Source of the DNA: Bacillus sp. KH172YL63
Lineage (GTDB): Bacteria; Bacillota; Bacilli; Bacillales; Bacillaceae_B
Direction of reading: 5' to 3'
Length of the DNA stretch: 64,000 nt
NCBI RefSeq assembly: GCF_011398925.1
Contig: NZ_AP022842.1
Location: forward strand, 1,848,001 to 1,912,000
Below the pieces are notes generated by a model. That model did no database searches, was not told the DNA's origin, and saw only the letters and a program-made list of their open reading frames with translations. The translations under genes were made by a program, and so were the position numbers. Shown piece after piece: positions 44,750 through 53,373 of this stretch. Every line of letters begins with the position of its first letter. Position 1 is the first letter of the stretch.

Positions 44750-45550
44750 GTGAATCAACGTGAAATGAGCAGGGTCAATGGAATTGGCTGGAATCAGGGG
44801 GCATATGCTGCCTGGGTGAAACGCTATGGTGTGCCGGAGGAGTATGCCGAGATACTGAAAGGGAATCCACAGAGGAAGGTGTCACACTATACATCCTACA
44901 TAGGGGATGTGAGGGGAAAGAAGATTGCCCATTTATTAGGTTCCAAGGGAAATAAGGCGGTGTGCTTCGCTTTAATGGGAGCAAATGTGACGGTGGTGGA
45001 TCTTTCAGTGGAGAATAAAGTATATGCTATGGCGCTTGCTGATCACGCCGGTGTAACGATGGATTATATTGTTTGCGATTTGTTGGAGGTGCCGGAGAAG
45101 CATCCCCTTAACGATTTCGATGTCGTCCTACTCGAGCTTGGCGTTCTCCATTACTTCGTGGATTTGAAGCCTGTGTTCACCATTGTAAAGGACATTCTCA
45201 AGTCAGGCGGTATGTTTGTATTAAGGGACTATCATCCTGTCGCGTCGAAGCTCCTCAAAGTAGAAGCAGGGAAAATGGTGGCTGAAGGTGATTATTTTGA
45301 TAAGGGGATCGTGGATTTAGATGTAGCGTTTTGGAACTTGCTGGATGAAAGAGAAACTGAAGGATACATTCAAAATAAAATCCGAAGATGGACATTGGGT
45401 GAAATCGTCACTTCCTTAGTTGAAGCAGGACTGACAATCAAGCGGCTGGATGAAGAAAGTGGTGTGAGATGGGCATTCCCACATCAAGCTCCACCATCAA
45501 TCGAACATCACATACCAGGGCTGTATACCATTACCGCTGTAAAGGAGTAA
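44750..45550 (+). CDS. Class I SAM-dependent methyltransferase
   Basis: 266 residues, GTG start behind GAAGGGAG. The SAM-binding motif is the strand-loop KIAHLLGSKGNKAVCFALMGANVTVVDLS (motif I), followed by VLLELGVLHYF and LKSGGMFVLRDYHPVASKLL. The gene is bordered by two GGGACGGACC hairpins. Acceptor unknown. Confidence 0.87.
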   Translation: MNQREMSRVNGIGWNQGAYAAWVKRYGVPEEYAEILKGNPQRKVSHYTSYIGDVRGKKIAHLLGSKGNKAVCFALMGANVTVVDLSVENKVYAMALADHAGVTMDYIVCDLLEVPEKHPLNDFDVVLLELGVLHYFVDLKPVFTIVKDILKSGGMFVLRDYHPVASKLLKVEAGKMVAEGDYFDKGIVDLDVAFWNLLDERETEGYIQNKIRRWTLGEIVTSLVEAGLTIKRLDEESGVRWAFPHQAPPSIEHHIPGLYTITAVKE

Positions 45551-45612
45551 GGGACGGACCTCTAAAACGGTCCTTTTAGTGTAAAAAGAGGCCGTTTAGA
45601 GGTCCGTCCCTC
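45551..45612. terminator. Repeat-derived bidirectional terminator
   Basis: GGGACGGACCTCTAAAACGG at 45551 pairs with CCGTTTAGAGGTCCGTCCC at 45593-45611 around TCCTTTTAGTGTAAAAAGAG, itself a small hairpin. It lies between convergent genes and can end both. Confidence 0.8.
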
Positions 45613-45633
45613 AAAAAAAGCTGGTTTCTTCTA

Positions 45634-46617
45634 TTAATATACTTTATCTCCGTTGAAGATGGAGTTTTTGACGATGACGTAGTCGACGGTGCGGATGGCT
45701 TCGAGTTTTGTTCCGCCTGCATATGAAATGGAGGATTGAAGGTCTTGTTCCATTTCGATCAGGGTATGTTCTAGAGACCCTTTGTGTTCTACATACATTT
45801 TCTTTCCTTCGACGTTTTTCTTTTCACCTTTTTGGAATTCAGAGGCAGAACCGAAATATTCTTTATAGAGTTTGCCCTCTTTCTCAATCGTATCCCCTGG
45901 AGACTCTTCGTGACCGGCAAACAGGGAGCCAATCATCACCATTGAGGCGCCGAAGCGGATGGATTTGGCAATATCTCCGTGTGTACGGATGCCGCCATCG
46001 GCGATGATAGGTTTGGTAGCGGCTTTCGCACACCAGCGTAAAGCGGCAAGCTGCCAGCCTCCCGTTCCAAAGCCGGTTTTGATTTTTGTGATGCATACTT
46101 TCCCCGGCCCGATGCCAACTTTGGTCGCATCAGCCCCGGCATGCTCGAGTTCCCGTACAGCTTCAGGCGTACCGACATTTCCGGCGATGACAAAGCTTGA
46201 TGGAACATGCTTTTTGATATGCTGAATCATGCTGATCACGGCATTTGAATGGCCATGGGCAATGTCGATCGTGATATAGTCGGGAGTCAGCTTTTCCTCT
46301 GCCAACATTTCAACGAAAGCATACTCTTCTTCTTTCACACCGACAGAAATTGATGAAATCAATCCCTTCGCCTTCATATCTTTAATGAAGCTGATCCGTT
46401 TTTCAGGCTCGAACCGGTGCATAATATAAAAATAATGATTTTCAGCTAAATAGGCTGCAATTCTTTCATCGATGATGGTTTGCATATTGGCAGGTACCAC
46501 CGGGAGTTTGAACGTATGTTCACCGAGTGTCACCCTTGTATCACATTCTGAACGGCTGTTAACCACACATTTTGCAGGAATTAATTGAATATCTTCATAA
46601 TCAAACACATTTTCCAT
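45634..46617 (-). CDS. guaC: GMP reductase GuaC
   Basis: 327 residues. It reduces GMP to IMP with NADPH in purine salvage. IMPDH-superfamily signatures: [54 protein letters not shown] with catalytic Cys, GGWQLAAL, and [29 protein letters not shown]. The length equals B. subtilis GuaC (326). The gene faces the methyltransferase gene tail to tail. A CGAAC-containing site upstream might be a PurR box. Confidence 0.95.
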   Translation of the reverse strand: MENVFDYEDIQLIPAKCVVNSRSECDTRVTLGEHTFKLPVVPANMQTIIDERIAAYLAENHYFYIMHRFEPEKRISFIKDMKAKGLISSISVGVKEEEYAFVEMLAEEKLTPDYITIDIAHGHSNAVISMIQHIKKHVPSSFVIAGNVGTPEAVRELEHAGADATKVGIGPGKVCITKIKTGFGTGGWQLAALRWCAKAATKPIIADGGIRTHGDIAKSIRFGASMVMIGSLFAGHEESPGDTIEKEGKLYKEYFGSASEFQKGEKKNVEGKKMYVEHKGSLEHTLIEMEQDLQSSISYAGGTKLEAIRTVDYVIVKNSIFNGDKVY

Positions 46618-46657
46618 TATTACACCCCTAAATACGAATATTAATTATTGTATATCT

Positions 46658-46684
46658 ATAAAACGTTCGTACATAACGTAATTT
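46658..46684 (-). promoter_or_regulatory. Possible PurR-box-like site upstream of guaC
   Basis: On the minus strand this reads TTACGTTATGTACGAACG followed by TTTTAT. It contains the CGAAC core of the PurR box but matches the full AWWWCCGAACWWT consensus only partly (three mismatches). B. subtilis guaC is reported under PurR. Weak. Confidence 0.3.
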
Positions 46685-46823
46685 ACATCATTTTCATGTA
46701 GATGTCAAAGGTTTTAAAAATATCAGATGAAAACAGGCAAAAGACCAGAAAGGACAGTGGAAGTCAGTCTATGTTACAGTATAAGGAAGAAATATGACGT
46801 TAAATTGGAAAGGTGGTCTACGA

Positions 46824-47375
46824 ATGTATTGGGTCATCGCCCTGTTCGATAGTAAAACAGAAAGCACGATTGAAAACATTTGGAAAGAGCTGACGGTGAA
46901 GGATATTTCTTATTATGAAGAAGAAATTGACGACGCCCGCCCGCATATTACGTTGGGAAGTTATACAGAGTTGGACAAAGAAGCATACATACAATCCCTT
47001 GAAACCTTTTATGAAGGGAAGGAAGCGGTCAATCTCACATTCAATACTGTCGGATCATTCATGAATTTCGGTACACTATTTCTTTCTCCGACTGTAACGA
47101 AGGAGCTTCTCGACTTTCATTCTTCTCATCATGATCATTTCCACTCCTTTCAGGGGACCGCCAATCACCTCTACCTTCCAGGCAGCTGGATCCCTCACTG
47201 TACGCTGGCGAATAAGTTACCACCTGAAAAGCTTGCAGAAGGTTTCAAGCATTGTTTAGAAAGGGGAGACCTCATAGAAGGACAAGTAACCTCCATCGCA
47301 TTGATTGAACTGGTCGATGACACAAGTGAATGCATGGATGCCCCGATTGTGTATGAAAAGCAGCTTGTACGTTAG
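46824..47375 (+). CDS. 2H phosphoesterase / 2'-5' RNA ligase-like protein
   Basis: 183 residues from ATG 46824, preceded by AAAGGTGG; a 46794 start has no good ribosome site. Two HxT/S motifs, ARPHITLGSY (about 42-51) and IPHCTLANK (about 126-134), define the 2H superfamily active site. Members hydrolyse cyclic phosphates on RNA or nucleotides. Often annotated as 2'-5' RNA ligase without evidence. Alone in its transcription unit. Confidence 0.88.
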   Translation: MYWVIALFDSKTESTIENIWKELTVKDISYYEEEIDDARPHITLGSYTELDKEAYIQSLETFYEGKEAVNLTFNTVGSFMNFGTLFLSPTVTKELLDFHSSHHDHFHSFQGTANHLYLPGSWIPHCTLANKLPPEKLAEGFKHCLERGDLIEGQVTSIALIELVDDTSECMDAPIVYEKQLVR

Positions 47376-47728
47376 ATAATGTTTAAGGCTCTTTTTGCAT
47401 AGGCTGGTGTTATTCTTTGCCAATCGCTTATTCGTGACCGTGGATTGAAGGATTAATCTAATTGAGTTCCTCTATTTTCTGCCTTCAACCAGGTAGATGA
47501 AGGTTTATGTATGCAAAAATAAAAACTTGCACAGTTGATTTAAGCGAGCATCCCTCGCTGCAATCAACCACCTCTCGCTTGTTTAATGCAACAATGTCTA
47601 AGAATCAATCATTTTATGTGGTATTTTACCAAGGAAAAAGCAGTGGATGTTACATCCACTGCTTTTTGTCATGCATGCCGCATGTTTTTTAAGGATTTTC
47701 AAGTTAATCCCCTACAAAACGTTTGAAC
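47376..47728. other. Intergenic region with repeat remnant and orphan terminator
   Basis: TTGATTTAAGCGAGCATCC and CTGCAATCAACC near 47535-47570 look like an eroded copy of the GGTTGATT palindromic element; GTTTAATGCAACAATGTCTA at 47581 resembles the 27-bp tail repeat. An ATG frame at 47507 lacks a ribosome site and a recognisable product. Confidence 0.5.
47636..47668 (+). terminator. Orphan terminator
   Basis: AAAAGCAGTGGATGT / ACATCCACTGCTTTT stem with T-run; no gene immediately upstream. Confidence 0.85.
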
Positions 47729-47753
47729 TTTACGTTAACGTAAATGGTAAACT
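47723..47753 (+). promoter_or_regulatory. MerR-type promoter with perfect dyad
   Basis: TTGAAC (-35) at 47723-47728 and TAAACT (-10) at 47748-47753 are 19 bases apart, the lengthened spacer typical of MerR-controlled promoters. The spacer contains the perfect palindrome TTTACGTTAACGTAAA (47729-47744). It lies about 40 bases before the MerR gene start, suggesting autoregulation. Confidence 0.8.
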
Positions 47754-47789
47754 ATTAATATCGAAATATTCTAAAAAAGAGATGATGCC

Positions 47790-48191
47790 ATGACATTCAA
47801 CATATCCCAACTGTCAGAGGAATTCGGCGTGTCGACACGTACGATCCGTTATTACGAAGAACTTGATCTGCTGCATCCTGCGAGAACACAATCAGGAAGG
47901 AGAATCTATTCTAAAAGTGATGTAACGAAGCTGAAACTGATTTTCCGGGGGAAAAGGTTTGGCTTTTCGCTGGAGGAAATCAAAGAGATGGTCCTGCTGT
48001 TTGATGAGGACAGGAGTGGACGTAAACAGTTGGAACGAACGATTGAATATGGAACGAAAAGGATCGGGGAAGTCACCGATCTCATTCAGGAGCTGGAAGG
48101 CATGAGGCGTGAACTGATTGAACTGAGAGATGATTTTGCCCGGAAATTGGAAGGGGAAGAATCCCTCCACGAATGTGACGATAACAAATAG
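47790..48191 (+). CDS. MerR-family regulator
   Basis: 133 residues. The N-terminal winged helix is ISQLSEEFGVSTRTIRYYEELDLLHPARTQSGRRIYS, and LKLIFRGKRFGFSLEEIKEMV follows; a dimerisation coiled coil covers about 85-120. No extra metal-binding cysteines apart from the final EC. Gene context (an AidB-like dehydrogenase 12 bases downstream) and the TTTACGTTAACGTAAA dyad resemble the LiuR-type regulators of branched-chain or fatty acid catabolism, an inference from memory. Likely co-transcribed with the dehydrogenase. Confidence 0.92.
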   Translation: MTFNISQLSEEFGVSTRTIRYYEELDLLHPARTQSGRRIYSKSDVTKLKLIFRGKRFGFSLEEIKEMVLLFDEDRSGRKQLERTIEYGTKRIGEVTDLIQELEGMRRELIELRDDFARKLEGEESLHECDDNK

Positions 48192-48203
48192 TGAGGAGTT
48201 CGA

Positions 48204-49895
48204 TTGCAGATGATGAGGACCATTGAAAACTTTTATAAAGAAGATGTTCACTTACAGTCCATTTTAAAACAGAAACTTCCTAAAGACTTCTTCAACTGGG
48301 CAGATCAAAGATTGGATTCATTTGGTGCGCTATGTGCAGGGGAAATCGATGTGCGGGCTGCCCACACGGATCGTGAAGGTCAGCCTAGGCTCATTAAATA
48401 TAACCGGATGGGGGAAGAGATTTCAGAAATCTGGGTGAATGAGGGGTATAAGAAGACGGTTGAGCAAACGTATAACGAAGGAATCGTCGGTTACATTCAT
48501 AAACCGATCCCTGAGCTTGGACGCAAAGGTAATTATCTTTACTCCTATGCTCAAGGGTATTTGTTGTCCCAGACAGAGCCCGGTTTCTATTGTCCGGTGA
48601 CACTGACAATGGCCACTGCACTGCTGCTCGAAAAATATGCCTCGGATGAGGTGAAGGAAAGATTCTTACCTCATGTTCTGTCAACCGGGGACGTAGAATT
48701 GTTTGAAGGAGCGACATTCCTGACCGAGAGACAGGGAGGATCAGATGTCGGTGCCAATGATACCCGGGCCGTTTTGAATGGCGAGACGTATCAATTGTGG
48801 GGTGAAAAATATTTTGCTTCAAATTCCGGCATGTGCGGCGTTGCGATGGTGCTGGCAAGGATGGATGGAGCAGGAAACGGGACGAAGGGGCTCAGCTTAT
48901 TTGCCGTGCCATGGCGGAATGGTGATGGTTCATTGAATGGGATCCATATCAGGAGGTTAAAAGATAAGTTGGGTGTCCGGGCGGTCCCTTCTGCGGAAGT
49001 TGAATTCAAAGGAGCAGAAGCCTATCTTGTCGGAGAACCCAATCGAGGGATCTATTACATGATGGAAGCCCTGAACCTATCCCGGATATGCAATGCAGTC
49101 GCGTCGATCGGCATCATGAGAAGGGCGTATATGGAAGCGAGGAATTACGCTTTTTACCGTGAGGCATTCGGTGAGCCTTTAACCAATTATCCGATGATCC
49201 AGGAATCTTTGACCCTCCTTGCTACCAAACAGGAAGTAGAAACGAGTGCAGTCTTTCATCTTGTATCATTATTTGACCGGGTCATATCAGATGAAACCCC
49301 GACCACGGAAGAAGAAGCTGTCCTGAACCGCCTGCTGATCGCGATATTGAAGAAGGAGTCTGCAGAACAGGCCATCCATTTTTCTCACGAAGCGATCGAG
49401 ATGCACGGCGGCAACGGATATATTGAAGACTTTGTCCTACCCCGATTACTCAGGGACGCACAAGTATTAACCGTGTGGGAAGGAACCGCAAATATTTTAG
49501 GGTTGGAAGTATTGAGGTTAATGAATAAACATCGTGCCCATGAATATTTTTTGGCATATATCAAGAACGAACTGGCCAACCTCCCTGAAGATCTTAACGT
49601 TTATGCAACTCCGGTTAAAGCAGGGGTTGAAACACTTCGGCAGCTGGTTGGAAAAGTAGCATCCTCAGATGAGGATGCCCAGACATATCATGCAAAACGG
49701 ATTGCTGTACTGATGGTTAAAATCTTTGAAAGCGTTCTCGCACTGAAAGACGCCGGTATAATGGGGGGAGAAAGAAGGAGGCAGATTGCTGAAATCTTCA
49801 TCGGCCACACTTGGAATCAATCTCAATGGATTGATGAAGATATGAAGGCAGTCCGCTATTTTGATAGTATCGTTGGAGGCAAAGTACGGGTGTAA
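48204..49895 (+). CDS. Acyl-CoA dehydrogenase-family protein, AidB-like
   Basis: 563 residues; TTG 48204 has GAGGAG five bases upstream, and ATG 48210 is an alternative. FAD-binding signatures include GATFLTERQGGSDVGAND, LKDKLGVRAVPSAEVEF, YREAFGEPLTNYPMIQESL and the C-terminal MHGGNGYIEDFVLPRLLRDAQVLTVWEGTANILGLEVLR, closely following AidB. AidB is induced by DNA alkylation in E. coli, but Bacillus relatives also sit in catabolic clusters. Length is near AidB (541) and far above the usual ~380. The upstream MerR suggests regulation by an acyl-CoA-type signal. Confidence 0.88.
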   Translation: MQMMRTIENFYKEDVHLQSILKQKLPKDFFNWADQRLDSFGALCAGEIDVRAAHTDREGQPRLIKYNRMGEEISEIWVNEGYKKTVEQTYNEGIVGYIHKPIPELGRKGNYLYSYAQGYLLSQTEPGFYCPVTLTMATALLLEKYASDEVKERFLPHVLSTGDVELFEGATFLTERQGGSDVGANDTRAVLNGETYQLWGEKYFASNSGMCGVAMVLARMDGAGNGTKGLSLFAVPWRNGDGSLNGIHIRRLKDKLGVRAVPSAEVEFKGAEAYLVGEPNRGIYYMMEALNLSRICNAVASIGIMRRAYMEARNYAFYREAFGEPLTNYPMIQESLTLLATKQEVETSAVFHLVSLFDRVISDETPTTEEEAVLNRLLIAILKKESAEQAIHFSHEAIEMHGGNGYIEDFVLPRLLRDAQVLTVWEGTANILGLEVLRLMNKHRAHEYFLAYIKNELANLPEDLNVYATPVKAGVETLRQLVGKVASSDEDAQTYHAKRIAVLMVKIFESVLALKDAGIMGGERRRQIAEIFIGHTWNQSQWIDEDMKAVRYFDSIVGGKVRV

Positions 49896-49899
49896 ACAG

Positions 49900-49938
49900 A
49901 GACCCCTGAACCGGTTAAAAGGTTCAGGGGTTTCTTTC
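49900..49938. terminator. Bidirectional terminator
   Basis: GACCCCTGAACC / GGTTCAGGGGTTTC stem with loop GGTTAAAA and T-run; the stop codon of the cysteine-rich micro-protein abuts it from the right. Confidence 0.93.
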
Positions 49939-50020
49939 ATTTCTCACAACAGCATGGACAATCGCATTCCTTTTTAGTTTTACAGGTGCACCGTTCACAG
50001 GAACATTCTTTTTTCACCAA
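49937..50020 (-). CDS. 27-residue cysteine-rich, metallothionein-like peptide
   Basis: The minus strand reads TTG (50020) GTG AAA AAA GAA TGT and ends at TGA 49937. AGGAGG (50034-50029, within AGAGGAGGTGG) lies eight bases before the TTG. The product starts MVKKECSCERCTCKT and ends CDCPCCCEK: nine Cys in 27 residues, in CxCxxCxC and CxCxCCC arrangements, with Lys/Glu between. Such cysteine spacing is a metal-thiolate signature. I do not recognise the exact family, and a chance ORF with such regular cysteines behind a strong ribosome site is very unlikely. It uses the shared terminator. Candidate roles are metal (Zn/Cu/Cd) buffering or redox; none is shown. Confidence 0.7.
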   Translation of the reverse strand: MVKKECSCERCTCKTKKECDCPCCCEK

Positions 50021-50235
50021 AAGTTCCACCTCCTCTGTCATGTTTTTTCACTATTCATCGTGTCCAAAATAAGAGGTTCCATACGCTTTGGGATAGGTGA
50101 AAGAACAAGGTGATCTCTAAGGAGCATGATCATTCATAATTTATAACCTCTCCATAGTAACTATAACTTTATTATGTAAACCTTTTTCTCCCTTTTGAAA
50201 TCTGTTTACAAATAATACAAATTTATATCCAATTG

Positions 50236-50264
50236 TTTACAAAATAACACCTATAAGGTAATAT
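50236..50264 (+). promoter_or_regulatory. Promoter of the lipoprotein gene
   Basis: TTTACA (50236-50241) and TAATAT (50259-50264), spacer 17; the ATG follows about 38 bases later with AAAAGGGGGAG in between. Confidence 0.75.
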
Positions 50265-50301
50265 ATGTAATTGAAGTGACGAACAAAAGGGGGAGAAATT
50301 T

Positions 50302-50853
50302 ATGAAGAAATTGATGTTGCCATTTCTATTACTGTCCATGAGTTTATTCATTGCAGCATGCAGCAGCGATGAAGGAGGTAAGGAAGAAGGGGAAATGGAG
50401 AAAGAAACGACGGAAGAAACGGCTCAGAATGATGAAGGGGAAATGAAGACAGCTCTACTGGACTTTCAAATGGAAGTCATTGACACAGTAAACGCAAATG
50501 ATTCAGCGATTTATGCATTTGAAACAGCGAAAGCAAAAGAAGAGGATAAGCCTTCTGCAGAAGAAATCGCCAAGCTGAAAACTGACGCTGAGGCAGCAGC
50601 CAAAAAGGTAGCGGAAGATGTCAAAGCGCTTGAAGTACCAGCGGCGCTCGATTCTAAAAAGGAAGAGATCCAGGGTGCTTTGGATGATCTATCATCATCC
50701 TATGAAACAAGAGCTGCCAACTTATCGGATGAAGCGGACGCTGAATATGCAGAATCAGATGAAAAATTTGCATCATTTGAAGAGAAGATGGCTGCTGTGT
50801 ATGAAGAAGTCGGTTTGTCAAAGCCTAGCTTTGCAGCGGATATCGTTGACTGA
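50302..50853 (+). CDS. Putative lipoprotein, helical
   Basis: 183 residues; AAAAGGGGGAG before ATG. The signal peptide MKKLMLPFLLLSMSLFIAACSSDEG has lipobox IAAC (Cys about residue 20). A Glu-rich low-complexity segment (about 22-47) is followed by a long amphipathic helical region rich in Ala/Lys/Glu (AEAAAKKVAEDVKALEVPAAL). Function unknown; probably surface-anchored. A terminator follows. Confidence 0.8.
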   Translation: MKKLMLPFLLLSMSLFIAACSSDEGGKEEGEMEKETTEETAQNDEGEMKTALLDFQMEVIDTVNANDSAIYAFETAKAKEEDKPSAEEIAKLKTDAEAAAKKVAEDVKALEVPAALDSKKEEIQGALDDLSSSYETRAANLSDEADAEYAESDEKFASFEEKMAAVYEEVGLSKPSFAADIVD

Positions 50854-50883
50854 AAGTAGATTCATAGAGAGATTTTAATAATT

Positions 50884-50911
50884 AAAGGCTGCTTTTGCAG
50901 TCTTTTTTTAT
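50884..50911 (+). terminator. Terminator
   Basis: AAAGGCTGC / GCAGTCTTT stem with TTTT loop and T-run. Confidence 0.8.
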
Positions 50912-50986
50912 TGATTGCAAGGGGATTTAGAATTCTCTGAAACTTCAATCGACCTCAAAACGTATAACTTAAGAAGAGGTGATGAT

Positions 50987-51181
50987 ATGACAGGATTTAT
51001 ATTATTAATGATCGTATTACCGGTAGCATTCGTGTTTGCGGCGATTTCACTTGCAAGATCTGCAAGGCGGGATGATCGTCATGGGGACGGTGGATACACT
51101 GGACCAACTGACGGAGGAGCTGAATATGCCGACCATTTTGACAGTGGAGGGGACGGAAGTGATGGCGGGGGAGGAGAATGA
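50987..51181 (+). CDS. Small membrane protein with Gly/Asp-rich tail
   Basis: 64 residues from ATG 50987 behind AGAAGAGGTGATGAT. One hydrophobic span (about 2-24) is followed by a basic stretch RSARRDDRHGD and a Gly-Asp-rich tail ending DGGGGE. Some Bacillus proteins of this shape are unannotated; function unknown. The alpha/beta hydrolase gene follows 40 bases later. Confidence 0.7.
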   Translation: MTGFILLMIVLPVAFVFAAISLARSARRDDRHGDGGYTGPTDGGAEYADHFDSGGDGSDGGGGE

Positions 51182-51221
51182 TTTTAACCGTCATCATATC
51201 TAAGGGGAAGGAGTTCTTTTA

Positions 51222-52070
51222 TTGAAACGGTATTTCATTGAAATGAACAAGCAGTCCATACATATAACGGAATGGGGAAGCCCGGATCACCCTGTGATAT
51301 TTTGCCTTCACGGGCTGGGGTCTACATCTTTGAGTTTTATAGAGCAGGCAGAACGGTTGAGAGATGAGTTCAGGATCATCTCGGTTGATGCCCCGGGTCA
51401 CGGGAAAACAGCGGCCTTCGCTTCTGGCGAGCAATATGAGATGAATGGGATGGCAGATTGGTTGAATGGAGTGGTCGAGGAGCTCGGCACCTCCCGTTTT
51501 TTCTTTCTGTCCCATTCTTGGGGGAGTTTTGTGGCCCTCTTTTTCACAGCCAGGTTTCCCCATCATGTACTGGATAACATAATGATAGACGGTGGATACC
51601 AGGGGAAACGTCATTCCGATCTAACCATGGAAGAAGAAGTTGCCTATTATGAGGCGGATTTTGAACAGGAATGGAAGTCATGGGACGACTTTCTCGCCCT
51701 GGTAAAAAGTGAAACACTTTCCTGGTCCGACTTGAAACTTGAGGCGGCCAAGGATCTATATTTGGAGAAACGTGGTCACTACTATTGGCATGCCCGCGGA
51801 GAGACAGCCTCTCATATCGTCCGTGCCATGTATAAAGACGAAGCGGAGGATATCTATCATAAGCTCGATTCTTCCATATTACTTCTAAGGGCTACCTTGC
51901 CTCAGACATTGGAGAAGAAACGTCACAGATCTGCAGCCATCCTGCAGGAAAAGACCGGTGCAGGGGTGAAATTGATAGAGGGAACCCATCTCCTTCATTG
52001 GGATTACCCTGAACAGGTGGTGGAGGAGATCAGAAATCGCTGGTCAAATAAGGAGGAACACAACATATGA
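51222..52070 (+). CDS. Alpha/beta hydrolase
   Basis: 282 residues, TTG start with AAGGAG upstream. Oxyanion-hole HG in FCLHGLGSTSLSF, nucleophile Ser in LSHSWGSFVALFF, and the catalytic His in LIEGTHLLHWDYPEQ. The fold is the standard alpha/beta hydrolase with an inserted helical lid (about 130-200). Substrate unknown. Overlaps the following GNAT gene by four bases. Confidence 0.9.
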   Translation: MKRYFIEMNKQSIHITEWGSPDHPVIFCLHGLGSTSLSFIEQAERLRDEFRIISVDAPGHGKTAAFASGEQYEMNGMADWLNGVVEELGTSRFFFLSHSWGSFVALFFTARFPHHVLDNIMIDGGYQGKRHSDLTMEEEVAYYEADFEQEWKSWDDFLALVKSETLSWSDLKLEAAKDLYLEKRGHYYWHARGETASHIVRAMYKDEAEDIYHKLDSSILLLRATLPQTLEKKRHRSAAILQEKTGAGVKLIEGTHLLHWDYPEQVVEEIRNRWSNKEEHNI

Positions 52071-52528
52071 TTCAATTAATACCGATGACAGAAGAAGCAT
52101 ATTCCGTGTGGCTTAAGACTGCTATCAAGGAATATGCAGAAGAAAAGACGACAGCAGGTAACTTCCAAGAGGATACGTCAGTGGAACAGGCAGACAAAGA
52201 ATTCAATCAGCTGTTACCCCATGGGCTTCAGACTGAAAATCATCACCTGTTCACGTTGGTTACAAACGATGATGAAAAAATCGGGTCACTCTGGGTCAAT
52301 ACAAATCCAGAAAAAGATGAGATATTCATTTATGATATTAAAATCTCTTCCGACAGAAGAGGAAAAGGATATGGGAAACTGGCATTGCAATCCCTGGAAG
52401 GTTTTGCGAAAGATAGAGGAATATCGAAATTCTCACTTCATGTATTCGGTCATAATACCATCGCCCGGGCATTGTATGAAAAATCAGGATATGTGGTGAC
52501 GAATGTGCTCATGACCAAAACAATCTGA
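52067..52528 (+). CDS. GNAT-family N-acetyltransferase
   Basis: 153 residues; ATGA overlap with the hydrolase. Motif A KISSDRRGKGYGKLALQSLEGFA and C-terminal HVFGHNTIARALYEKSGYVVTN are clear. An N-terminal beta-hairpin region (IGSLWVNTNPEKDEIFIYD) matches the GNAT fold. Substrate unknown. Confidence 0.93.
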   Translation: MIQLIPMTEEAYSVWLKTAIKEYAEEKTTAGNFQEDTSVEQADKEFNQLLPHGLQTENHHLFTLVTNDDEKIGSLWVNTNPEKDEIFIYDIKISSDRRGKGYGKLALQSLEGFAKDRGISKFSLHVFGHNTIARALYEKSGYVVTNVLMTKTI

Positions 52529-52558
52529 CATACTGCATGAAAAAAGGAGTGAATCGCC

Positions 52559-52990
52559 ATGGCGAATGTAGCATATGCCCAGATGTCCGATTTGTTGTCC
52601 CTGGTTGAAATCGACTGCGCCGTGATCGGAAATGAAAGCCGGAAGGAAGAGATTCTTCAACACATCCACCGAATGCAATGTCTGGTTGTGAAGGAAGATG
52701 GCACGGGAACAGGATTTCTATTATTTCATACTTCTTTCTTTGATCAGACATTCATCTCCCTCATCGTGGTTGAACCGGGACATAGGAGGCAAGGGCATGC
52801 TTCTTTATTGTTGAAGCATGTTGAAGAGATTGCCGGGACAGAGAAAATCTTCTCTTCTACAAATGAGTCCAATAAGAACATGCAACGCGTTTTTCAAAGA
52901 AACGGTTATGTGAGAAGCGGCTTCATCGAAAATCTTGATGAGGGTGATCCAGAGATTGTGTATTTCAAACGGAAGCTGGAGGAGATTTAA
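52559..52990 (+). CDS. GNAT-family N-acetyltransferase
   Basis: 143 residues with AAAAAGGAG before the ATG. Motif A is VVEPGHRRQGHASLLLKHVEEIA; the C-terminal half has FSSTNESNKNMQRVFQRNGYVRSG. It lies 30 bases after the previous GNAT gene, likely in the same transcript. Substrate unknown. Confidence 0.92.
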   Translation: MANVAYAQMSDLLSLVEIDCAVIGNESRKEEILQHIHRMQCLVVKEDGTGTGFLLFHTSFFDQTFISLIVVEPGHRRQGHASLLLKHVEEIAGTEKIFSSTNESNKNMQRVFQRNGYVRSGFIENLDEGDPEIVYFKRKLEEI

Positions 52991-53023
52991 TTTCGTGTTT
53001 CAATCAAGCAAGGAGGCTGCAGG

Positions 53024-53155
53024 ATGATCTTCATCGTATTAATTTTTTTGTTAATCTTTTCTTATGACTTTACGAAGTTTAGAAAACAAAATCAAACCAT
53101 GATCGAGCAGAATGAAAGGATCATTTCCCTACTTGAGGAAATAAAAAATAAATAA
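53024..53155 (+). CDS. Small single-span membrane peptide, 43 residues
   Basis: ATG 53024 follows AAGGAGGCTGCAGG and the frame ends at TAA 53155. The N-terminus (IFIVLIFLLIFSY) is one membrane span and the rest is charged with a short coiled-coil-like helix (IEQNERIISLLEEIKNK). No family recognised; size and ribosome site make it believable. Confidence 0.6.
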   Translation: MIFIVLIFLLIFSYDFTKFRKQNQTMIEQNERIISLLEEIKNK

Positions 53156-53256
53156 AGAGCTCATACGGAGAAGGCTTTATGTTTGAGTCTTCTTTCTTTT
53201 AGGCTCTTTTCCTATAGATTTGTACGACACATAGATGACCATGTTGCATGCTCACT

Positions 53257-53283
53257 TGTTTATAAGCAACAATGTTTACAAAA
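53257..53283 (+). repeat. 27-bp dispersed repeat (copy 2)
   Basis: Exact repeat of the tract at 28923-28949 (TGTTTATAAGCAACAATG through TTTACAAAA). No palindromic element accompanies it here. Confidence 0.85.
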
Positions 53284-53373
53284 GCACTCTGCTATATGAC
53301 CTACATGCAGGATTTCACGATAAGAAGATAGAAGTATGATGTGGAGACAGGAGACTGAAAGGGGAGAAGGGCA

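Noticed and set aside
46618..46790. Purine riboswitch in the guaC leader
   Set aside because: No three-way junction pairing or conserved purine-aptamer core seen.
47507..47692. 61-codon ORF
   Set aside because: No ribosome site; overlaps the repeat remnant and an orphan terminator hairpin.
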